In this document: positions 1 to 5,269 of the stretch, piece after piece
Layout of the letters: every line of letters starts with the position of its first letter
Position numbering within the stretch: the first letter of the stretch is position 1
Assembly: GCA_902802215.1 (NCBI GenBank)
Contig: CADCLH010000115.1
Span: 1-5,961 of the forward strand
From: Oscillospiraceae bacterium
GTDB lineage: Bacteria; Bacillota; Clostridia; Oscillospirales; Oscillospiraceae
DNA: 5,961 nucleotides
Direction of reading: 5' to 3'
Made by a program: the position numbers and the translations under genes
Notes under the pieces: generated by a model
What the model was told of the DNA's origin: nothing
Databases searched by the model: none
Seen by the model: only the letters and a program-made list of their open reading frames with translations

Positions 1-989
1 TGGGCCTCGACGCCGAGGGGGAGGATGCAGCGCGGCGTCGCGTGCCCGATGTTGAGGTTGCAGACGATCGGGAGCTCGGGCCGGTCGATGACCTCGACGA
101 GCGCCCGCCGGTATGCACGGTCGTTGACCTCGTCCATGGGCTTGCCGACCAGCACGCCGGATACGCCGTCGAACACGCCCGCGTCCCGGAAGTACGCCAG
201 CGCCCGCCGGTATTTCTCCGGGGACGGCTTTTCCTCGCTGGATTCCAGGAGCAGGATGCGCCCCTTCCAGTCCTCGCGCGGCGGGAACAGGCCGTATTTC
301 CGGCACAGCGCGGGCATATCGGCGTAGCGGTCGGCGCTGAAGAAGTCGTACAGGGTGTCGATGCAGCCGCCGAGGAGCTTCCCGGAGAAAACCGGGCTGC
401 CTTGCAGGAGCTCAAAGCCGCGGTCGGGGTGAGAGACCGGCACGGTCCCGACCTGATCGGGCGTGAAGCGCGTCCTCGCCTCGTACCAGACGTCGCTCGG
501 CCGGACCTCGCGGACGCCGCCGGTCGTGATCAGCTCCTCGAAATACGAGCGCGTGTACGGGAGCATTTCGGGGGCGAGCTCGCAGACGTCCGAGAGGAAG
601 GACTGCCCGTAAAAGGAGCGCAGACCGAGCTTGTGCAGCATGAGGTGGTTGACGGTCGTATCGGAAAAGCCGAGAAACACCTTGTCCGAGGCCGCCTTTT
701 CCAGCTCGCCCCCGTCGAACAGATACGGGAGCAGCCGATAGGTGTCGTCCCCGCCGATGGCGCAGAGGATCATATCGATCTCCGGGTCGCAGAACGCCTG
801 CACCAGATCCTCCGCGCGCTTGTCCGGGTGCGCCTTGACGTACTCCGTCCCCTTGAGCGCGTGGGGCAGGAACTTCACGTTGAGTCCGTATTCGCGCAGC
901 CTGCCGAGGCCGATCTCCACCTCGTGGCGGATGAACGGCTCTCCGGTGACGCCGCTGGACAGGCTGACAATGCCGACGGTTTTGATCAT
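1..989 (-). CDS. S66 family serine peptidase (LD-carboxypeptidase / MccF-like), 3' end cut by window edge
   Basis: The reading frame opens at the ATG at 989-987 and stays open to the left edge (329 codons plus two bases). The S66 family is cytoplasmic. Its members cleave L,D bonds in muropeptides during peptidoglycan recycling or, in the MccF branch, detoxify peptidyl-nucleotide antibiotics such as microcin C. The family's Ser-Glu-His triad is visible: Ser109 in the nucleophile elbow GFSDTT, Glu249 in LLLESSEEKP, and His316 in NIGHATPR. The N-terminal half also shows the family stretches IVSLSSGV (7-14) and CAIGGDDTYR (76-85), and GGCID (207-211) precedes the Glu region. These resemble the MccF-like branch more than classical LdcA. 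Such proteins are usually about 330-350 residues, so perhaps 5-20 residues are missing. A purine-rich AAGGGAG (1007-1001) lies 11 nt before the ATG. It is divergent from the envelope operon at 1155. Family is confident; the true substrate cannot be read from sequence. Confidence 0.93.
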   Translation of the reverse strand, partial: MIKTVGIVSLSSGVTGEPFIRHEVEIGLGRLREYGLNVKFLPHALKGTEYVKAHPDKRAEDLVQAFCDPEIDMILCAIGGDDTYRLLPYLFDGGELEKAASDKVFLGFSDTTVNHLMLHKLGLRSFYGQSFLSDVCELAPEMLPYTRSYFEELITTGGVREVRPSDVWYEARTRFTPDQVGTVPVSHPDRGFELLQGSPVFSGKLLGGCIDTLYDFFSADRYADMPALCRKYGLFPPREDWKGRILLLESSEEKPSPEKYRRALAYFRDAGVFDGVSGVLVGKPMDEVNDRAYRRALVEVIDRPELPIVCNLNIGHATPRCILPLGVEA

Positions 990-1024
990 GCTTCTCCGCT
1001 CTCCCTTGCCCTGCTGTTTGTCTC

Positions 1025-1053
1025 ATCATACCACAGAAAAGCGCGCGCGGCAA
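1025..1053 (-). promoter_or_regulatory. Sigma-A-type promoter for the S66 peptidase gene
   Basis: On the minus strand a -35 TTGCCG (1053-1048) and a -10 TATGAT (1030-1025) are separated by exactly 17 nt. The -10 matches consensus at five of six positions and the -35 at four. Transcription would start near 1018, giving a leader of about 30 nt that contains the ribosome binding site. The -35 lies only 22 bp from the -35 of the rightward promoter, so the two could influence each other. Confidence 0.7.
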
Positions 1054-1068
1054 TCCGGGCCGGGTCTG

Positions 1069-1098
1069 TTTTCCCTTGACAGATGCTTTTCCCCTGAC
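1069..1098 (+). repeat. 12-bp direct repeat overlapping the operon promoter (possible operator)
   Basis: TTTTCCCTTGAC (1069-1080) recurs as TTTTCCCCTGAC (1087-1098), 11 of 12 identical, start to start 18 bp. The first copy covers most of the -35 box; the second fills the spacer just before the -10 box. The placement suits a regulator binding two sites on the promoter. No regulator is assigned, and chance resemblance in a short region is possible. Confidence 0.45.
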
Positions 1099-1105
1099 CT
1101 ATACT
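1076..1105 (+). promoter_or_regulatory. Strong sigma-A-type promoter for the coiled-coil/deacetylase operon
   Basis: A perfect -35 TTGACA (1076-1081) is followed after 18 nt by TATACT (1100-1105), five of six matches to the -10 consensus. The expected transcription start is about 1111-1113. This decides the start of the next gene: the upstream in-frame GTG at 1110 would sit at or before the first transcribed base with no ribosome binding site, so the ATG at 1155 is preferred. The promoter overlaps a direct repeat (1069-1098). Confidence 0.8.
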
Positions 1106-1154
1106 TCATGTGGAAAAATCGGAAACGGCGGAAGGAAAGAGAGGCGGCGCGTTT

Positions 1155-1658
1155 ATGGTCGAAGAGAAGAATGAGACGACGGTCGGCACGGGTGAAAAGC
1201 GCGGGGAAGGGACCCCGACCGCGGGAAAACGCGGAGGAACGCCGAAATCCGGCGTGCGGCCCGTCACGCTGGCGCTGGCCGCGCTGGTCCTCGTTGCGGG
1301 GATTTTCTGCGCCCGGGCTTTTGGACAATACCATGCGCTGAGGTCGCAGTATCGGGGCGCCGTTCGGGAGGCGAGCGAAACGCTCGCCGCGGCGGAGGCG
1401 GAGCGCGCCGAGGCGGACCCCGAATCCGAGGCCAGCGCCGCGCTGCGGCAGCGGACGAGCGAGGCTATGATCGAAGAAGCAAAGGCGGAGATCGCCCGCA
1501 TCGAGCGGCACAACGACGAGCTCGACGAGGCCGCCCGTCAGGCCGAAGCGAAAATCGGCAAGCTCGACACCATCAAGGATTACGACTACTACCGCGCGAT
1601 CTACGACGAGTATACGGAAGGGAGGGCCTACGTTGAAGAACTCCTTGCGGAGGATTGA
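1155..1658 (+). CDS. Small single-pass membrane protein with extracytoplasmic coiled coil, function unknown
   Basis: The product has 167 residues and I do not recognise its family. Residues 1-36 form a hydrophilic, low-complexity tail rich in Lys, Glu, Gly and Thr, with an imperfect repeat (GEKRGEGTP at 13-21, AGKRGGTP at 23-30). Residues 37-56 form one hydrophobic helix. Residues 59-138 are Ala/Glu/Arg-rich with heptad-like character, as in a coiled coil, and the end is acidic and Tyr-rich (KDYDYYRAIYDEY, 141-153). No signal peptidase site is evident, so it is probably an N-in, C-out anchored protein. ATG 1155 is chosen because the promoter predicts transcription from about 1112 and GAGAGG (1139-1144) sits 10 nt upstream; GTG 1110 is the rejected longer start. 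Its last 26 nt overlap the deacetylase gene, implying coupled translation. The layout resembles FtsL/DivIC-type proteins in shape only. A scaffold or partner role for the deacetylase is inference. Confidence 0.8.
   Translation: MVEEKNETTVGTGEKRGEGTPTAGKRGGTPKSGVRPVTLALAALVLVAGIFCARAFGQYHALRSQYRGAVREASETLAAAEAERAEADPESEASAALRQRTSEAMIEEAKAEIARIERHNDELDEAARQAEAKIGKLDTIKDYDYYRAIYDEYTEGRAYVEELLAED
1621..1626 (+). promoter_or_regulatory. Ribosome binding site that sets a TTG start for the deacetylase
   Basis: GGAGGG lies inside the end of the upstream gene, 6 nt before TTG 1633. The next in-frame start candidate is the TTG at 1645, 18 nt away, which fits worse, and there is no nearby in-frame ATG. 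A strong site with a weak start codon in a 26-nt overlap suggests output tied to translation of the upstream gene. Confidence 0.75.
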
Positions 1659-2694
1659 CCTCATCCTCCTTGCCGCGGCCCTGCTTTTCGCCGCACTGTG
1701 CGGAGGCTTTCGTTATGCGCTCGCGCACTTTTCCCCGGAAAAGTATGAGACCGAGATCGCCGGGCTGAACGCACGGACGGAGAGCGTTCGCGCCGAGACC
1801 CTTGCGGAGCGTAGCGAGACGGAAAAACAGCTGGCGTTTCTGCGCGCCGATCTGCGAAACAACGGGGAGGAGGCGTCCGCGCTCGCGGACAGGATCGAGA
1901 AGCTCCGCGCCGCGGAGGAGGAGAAGGAAGAACGGCTCGCCCTGCTGCAGCCGGAGGCCCGCCTGTATGACGACACGCAGGGCGCGATCGAGGACGCCCG
2001 CAGGCAATACGCGCTGAAGATCCGGGAATTGGAGGACAAGATCCTCAGCGGCGAAAGCAGCGTCAGGATCTGCTATCTGACGCTGGACGACGGCCCGACA
2101 AAGATCACGAAGCAGTTTCTTGACGCCTATGACGAGCTGGGCGAGCATGTCCATGTGACGTTCTTCGTCGCGTACGGGGCGAACGAATCCGACGACGAGG
2201 AGGAGATGCTGCGCCGCGAGCTGGCGAGCGGACACAGCGTCCAGAACCACAGCTACTCGCACGATTACTGGGGCAACGGAAGGGTATACCGCTCTTTGGA
2301 GGGCTTCCGGGAGCAGATTCAGCTCCAGGACGACTGGCTGTATCAGGTGACCGGCTTCCACCCGGGGATCTTCCGCTTCCCGGGCGGCTCCAAGATGGGC
2401 TTCTATCTGAGGCCGGAAGCGGAGGAGGTCTTCTCCGAGCTGGGATATCAGTGGGTGGACTGGAACTGCAACCTCTATGACGCGGGCGAGAACCGCAGGG
2501 GCGCCGTCGAAGAGATCGAGGTGGCGCTGTACCAGGTCCCTCTGGAGGAGATCGCGGTCGTTCTGGGCCACGACTGGAACCTCGCGACGCTGTACGCGTC
2601 GAAGGTGTTTATCCCCAAGCTGCAGGAGCAGGGCTACGTCTTTCTGCCGCTGTTCCCCGAATCGGCCATGATGGGCATGGAGTCGAAGCGCTGA
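1633..2694 (+). CDS. Membrane-anchored coiled-coil polysaccharide deacetylase (NodB/CE4 family)
   Basis: The 353-residue product has a short basic N-terminus, a hydrophobic anchor or uncleaved signal (about 9-30), a long Glu/Arg/Ala-rich coiled coil (about 37-138) and a C-terminal NodB homology domain (about 144-342). CE4 enzymes are metal-dependent and remove N- or O-acetyl groups from peptidoglycan or surface polysaccharides outside the membrane. All five family motifs are present: TLDDGP (150-155, catalytic Asp152 and metal Asp153), the metal site HSYSH (His206, His210), RFPGG (248-252), VDW (275-277, Asp276) and LGHDW (311-315, catalytic His313). Motif one has Leu where Phe is usual, and Gly precedes the His of motif five; neither removes a catalytic residue, so the enzyme should be active. 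It is the second gene of a coupled pair and is followed by a terminator. The coiled coil probably spaces the domain from the membrane or pairs with the upstream protein (inference). Peptidoglycan GlcNAc or MurNAc is a likely substrate, but the exact sugar is not readable. Confidence 0.93.
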   Translation: MKNSLRRIDLILLAAALLFAALCGGFRYALAHFSPEKYETEIAGLNARTESVRAETLAERSETEKQLAFLRADLRNNGEEASALADRIEKLRAAEEEKEERLALLQPEARLYDDTQGAIEDARRQYALKIRELEDKILSGESSVRICYLTLDDGPTKITKQFLDAYDELGEHVHVTFFVAYGANESDDEEEMLRRELASGHSVQNHSYSHDYWGNGRVYRSLEGFREQIQLQDDWLYQVTGFHPGIFRFPGGSKMGFYLRPEAEEVFSELGYQWVDWNCNLYDAGENRRGAVEEIEVALYQVPLEEIAVVLGHDWNLATLYASKVFIPKLQEQGYVFLPLFPESAMMGMESKR

Positions 2695-2750
2695 GCGTAT
2701 GCGGCGCAGAGCCCGCAGGACGGCTCGGACCGGTATATGAACAGAGATTG

Positions 2751-2778
2751 GGCCGCCCCGGATCGGGGCGGCCGTTTT
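2751..2778 (+). terminator. Rho-independent terminator of the coiled-coil/deacetylase operon
   Basis: A perfect 10-bp GC stem, GGCCGCCCCG (2751-2760) with CGGGGCGGCC (2764-2773), closes a 3-nt loop and is followed by GTTTT (2774-2778). It starts 57 nt after the deacetylase stop codon. The short T-run is partly offset by the all-GC stem. It insulates the next gene, which has its own promoter. Confidence 0.88.
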
Positions 2779-2793
2779 CACCGGACAAAGCAT

Positions 2794-2812
2794 CATTTTT
2801 TTAGAAAAAATG
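2794..2812. repeat. A/T-rich inverted repeat upstream of the GGDEF/EAL gene promoter
   Basis: CATTTTTT (2794-2801) pairs with AAAAAATG (2805-2812) around the trinucleotide TAG. It lies 14-32 bp upstream of the -35 box, where an A/T-rich UP element or a bent-DNA site would act. It is a weak hairpin and could be a simple consequence of T and A tracts. Confidence 0.4.
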
Positions 2813-2825
2813 CCTGAAAAAAGAA

Positions 2826-2854
2826 TTGAACTGACGGGATGGACATGATAAAAT
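2826..2854 (+). promoter_or_regulatory. Extended -10 promoter for the GGDEF/EAL gene
   Basis: TTGAAC (2826-2831) is followed after 17 nt by TAAAAT (2849-2854), with TG at 2846-2847 giving an extended -10. Transcription would start near 2861, leaving an untranslated leader of about 90 nt before ATG 2953. The leader holds a possible weak GCGGC/GCCGC pairing (2886-2890 with 2921-2925) but no recognisable riboswitch. The flanking sequence is clearly richer in A and T than the genes around it. Confidence 0.7.
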
Positions 2855-2952
2855 AAAAGGGGTAGTTTATTTCCCGAATACTCTCGCGGCTGCCGTTTCT
2901 TCCGCCATTCCTGCCGGAGCGCCGCATCACCGTTTCAAAAGGGAGTATCAGT

Positions 2953-5148
2953 ATGAATAAAGTCTTCGGTTTCATTTCACATTTATTTGGCTTTGAAAGA
3001 CTGAGCCAATATGAAAACGACTATCTGCACGACGCCAATATCCGGAGCTGCAGCTATATGGGCTTTATCGTCGTGGTGCTTGAAGCGTGGATGCTGGTCC
3101 GGCAGACGTATTCAAAGATCATCCCGAAATATCAGGCGGGCGGCGACCTGTTTGAGCTGTTCGTAAAATACACGTCCAAATACTGGCTGTTCCTGCTGAT
3201 CGGTCTGGGACTGATGCTGTTCTGCCTGTTTTACCAGAGGGACCAAAAGCTGTCAAAGGGCAAGTTCATCACGCTGTTTTCGATCGGCACGGCCTGCATG
3301 CTGTATACCGCGGTCCTGAAACTGGAGTCCTTTACAAAGGCGGGCGATTCGATCACGCCGGTGATGGCGTCGATCATGAACGCCATGCTGATTCTGGTTT
3401 ATGTCTTCCTGTTCGTGATCGGCGTGTCGATCGTGACGTATGTGCTGTTCAAGTATCTGAAAAACAAAAACATCGTCGTTCTGGAGCATGTGGCCATCAT
3501 CGCGTTCACGCTGGTCTGCCTCGCCTTCGGCATTTTCGTCTCCTACAGCGACTTCTGGGGCGGCAAGGAGATCATCTGCTTTTTGACGATGGTCCTGTAC
3601 GTGGGCTGCCTGCTGATCTATCGCCCCTATGTCACCATCCTGATCCTCGGCGCCTGCTTCATGGGGTTTTACAAGATCCTGCTGACCTATCAGGGAGGAC
3701 TGACGTTTCAGAAGCAGGATATCGTCATCAGCGGCGTGACGCAGAAAATCATTTCCGGCGACTCGGTAAACTATGTCACCTTCTTTATCTCCCTCGCCAC
3801 GATCTGCTTTGCGATCTATCACGGACGCCTGAAGGAAGCCAGAAAATCAAAAGAGCTGGAGAAAAGCGCAAAGGAAGATCAGCTCACCGGCCTGTACAAT
3901 TACAGCTATTTCTCGGAGCTGGCCGCGGACAGAATACGGAATCTCAGCGGGGATTTCGGCGAGAACGTCCTCCTGTTCATCGACGTCCACAACTTCAAGG
4001 CCTTCAACGATCAAAGAGGCTTCGAGGAGGGCGACAGGTTCCTGGTCAAGTTCGGGGAGTATCTGTCGGATATCTTTCGCGGTTCGCTGTTCGCGCGGCA
4101 GGCCGACGATCATTTCGTCGTGATGACAAAAACGGACGGCCTGCTGGAGAAGCTGAACGCGCTCAACGAGCTGGTCCATGGTTACGACAACGAGATCCTT
4201 CTCGGCATCAACTGCGGCGCTTACCATCTCAGCAGCAATACCGAGGACCCGCGCATGTCCATCGACAGGGCGCGCTATGCCGCCCACATGATCAAAAACC
4301 GCTTCCAGACCATCTACATCGAATACGACAAGACGATGAGCGAGGCGTATCATAAACGCCTGTATATCATCAACAACATCGACAACGCTGTCAAAAACGC
4401 CTGGATCGTTCCGTTCTATCAGCCGGTCGTGTGGTCGGAGACGGGAGAGCTCTGCGGCTGCGAGGTGCTGGCCCGCTGGATGGACCCGGTATACGGGCAG
4501 CTGTTCCCGAATGAGTTCATTCCGGTGCTGGAGGAATACCGCCTGATCCACAAGCTCGATAAGGCGATCTTTGAATTCGCATGCAGAGACCTGCGGGCGG
4601 CCCTCGACGCGGGCAGGCCGGTCGTGCCCATCTCGCTGAATTTCTCCAGACTTGATTTTGAACTGATGGACGCGGTCACGGAGCTGGACAGCCTGGCCGC
4701 CAAATACAACATCGACAGAGCGCTGATCCACGTTGAGGTGACGGAAAGCGCCCTCACGGACAATTTCACGAAGCTTGTCGAAGCCATGAACCGCATCAAG
4801 GAGCTTGGCTACTCCCTGTGGCTGGACGATTTCGGGAGCGGGTATTCCTCCCTGAACGTCCTGAAGGATTATCAGTTTGACGTGATCAAGATCGACATGC
4901 GCTTCCTGTCCAACCTCGAAAGCAGCGAGAAGGCGAGAACGCTGATCGACTGCATCATCAAGATGGCCAACAGAATCAACATGCTCACCCTGACCGAAGG
5001 CGTGGAGACCGAGGTTCAGGCAGAGTTCTTGAACAAGGTCGGCTGCAATCGCCTTCAGGGTTATCTGTTCGGCAAGCCGATGCCCAAGGACGCCCTGTAT
5101 GAACGCATTGAAAAGGGCGAGCTGGTCGTCTCCGACAAATGCCTGTGA
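2953..5148 (+). CDS. Eight-helix membrane protein with degenerate GGDEF and intact EAL domain (probable c-di-GMP phosphodiesterase)
   Basis: The 731-residue product begins with about eight hydrophobic helices (roughly 33-50, 78-95, 105-124, 141-166, 176-198, 207-223, 226-245, 272-290), an unidentified sensor region. A charged linker (291-308) leads to a GGDEF-like domain (309-458) and a C-terminal EAL domain (about 475-720), both expected in the cytoplasm. The GGDEF domain keeps DQLTGLYN (309-316), Asp344, FNDQ (351-354) and GD (360-361), but its signature is ADDHF (383-387), and no RxxD inhibitory site precedes it, so cyclase activity is unlikely. The EAL domain keeps EVLAR (504-508), Asn563, Glu595 in EVTES, DDFGSGYSS (625-633), Lys646, TEGVE (681-685) and Gln702 in LQGYLFGKP, so hydrolysis of c-di-GMP to pGpG is predicted. 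The dead GGDEF may bind GTP as an allosteric switch, as in other such hybrids. GGGAG (2941-2945) sits 7 nt before the ATG. It appears monocistronic, with terminators on both sides. Confidence 0.95.
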   Translation: MNKVFGFISHLFGFERLSQYENDYLHDANIRSCSYMGFIVVVLEAWMLVRQTYSKIIPKYQAGGDLFELFVKYTSKYWLFLLIGLGLMLFCLFYQRDQKLSKGKFITLFSIGTACMLYTAVLKLESFTKAGDSITPVMASIMNAMLILVYVFLFVIGVSIVTYVLFKYLKNKNIVVLEHVAIIAFTLVCLAFGIFVSYSDFWGGKEIICFLTMVLYVGCLLIYRPYVTILILGACFMGFYKILLTYQGGLTFQKQDIVISGVTQKIISGDSVNYVTFFISLATICFAIYHGRLKEARKSKELEKSAKEDQLTGLYNYSYFSELAADRIRNLSGDFGENVLLFIDVHNFKAFNDQRGFEEGDRFLVKFGEYLSDIFRGSLFARQADDHFVVMTKTDGLLEKLNALNELVHGYDNEILLGINCGAYHLSSNTEDPRMSIDRARYAAHMIKNRFQTIYIEYDKTMSEAYHKRLYIINNIDNAVKNAWIVPFYQPVVWSETGELCGCEVLARWMDPVYGQLFPNEFIPVLEEYRLIHKLDKAIFEFACRDLRAALDAGRPVVPISLNFSRLDFELMDAVTELDSLAAKYNIDRALIHVEVTESALTDNFTKLVEAMNRIKELGYSLWLDDFGSGYSSLNVLKDYQFDVIKIDMRFLSNLESSEKARTLIDCIIKMANRINMLTLTEGVETEVQAEFLNKVGCNRLQGYLFGKPMPKDALYERIEKGELVVSDKCL

Positions 5149-5203
5149 GCCTGCGGGTCATAGACCGGAATCAGGGGAAGGCAAGCCGATCTTCCAAAAC
5201 GCA

Positions 5204-5241
5204 AAAACGCCGCCGCGGATCAAATTCCGCGGCGGCGTTTT
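5204..5241. terminator. Bidirectional intrinsic terminator between convergent genes
   Basis: A perfect 16-bp inverted repeat (AAAACGCCGCCGCGGA at 5204-5219, its complement at 5226-5241) surrounds a 6-nt loop TCAAAT. The GC core ends in TTTT on the plus strand and, through AAAAA at 5203-5207, in a U-run on the minus strand as well. It starts 55 nt after the GGDEF/EAL stop and lies 28 nt beyond the stop of the convergent regulator gene, so it can serve both. Confidence 0.93.
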
Positions 5242-5269
5242 CGCTTTGCCGGCGTATCCCGGCGCAGCG

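Noticed and set aside
42..1079. 345-codon plus-strand open frame opposite the S66 peptidase
   Set aside because: It is a GC-rich shadow: the translation is Arg/Val/Ala-rich without family motifs, while the opposite strand shows a full S66 Ser-Glu-His triad and runs through the same DNA.
1110..1154. Longer GTG start (15 extra residues) for the coiled-coil protein
   Set aside because: The promoter TTGACA-18-TATACT predicts transcription from about 1112, so this codon would be untranscribed or leaderless and lacks a ribosome binding site.
1155..1658. Coiled-coil protein as FtsL or DivIC
   Set aside because: Only the general topology matches. The long Gly/Thr tail, the Ala/Glu-rich coil and the deacetylase neighbour do not fit, and no division or mraW-type genes are nearby.
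1573..2796. 407-codon minus-strand open frame opposite the deacetylase
   Set aside because: The plus strand carries all five NodB motifs here. The minus frame also begins beyond the operon terminator and shows no domain.
2861..2952. c-di-GMP riboswitch in the leader of the GGDEF/EAL gene
   Set aside because: I see none of the conserved core of GEMM-type riboswitches, and the leader is short with only a weak possible stem.
3847..4731. 294-codon minus-strand open frame under the GGDEF/EAL gene
   Set aside because: It lies fully antisense to well-conserved GGDEF and EAL motifs and has no recognisable content or ribosome binding site.
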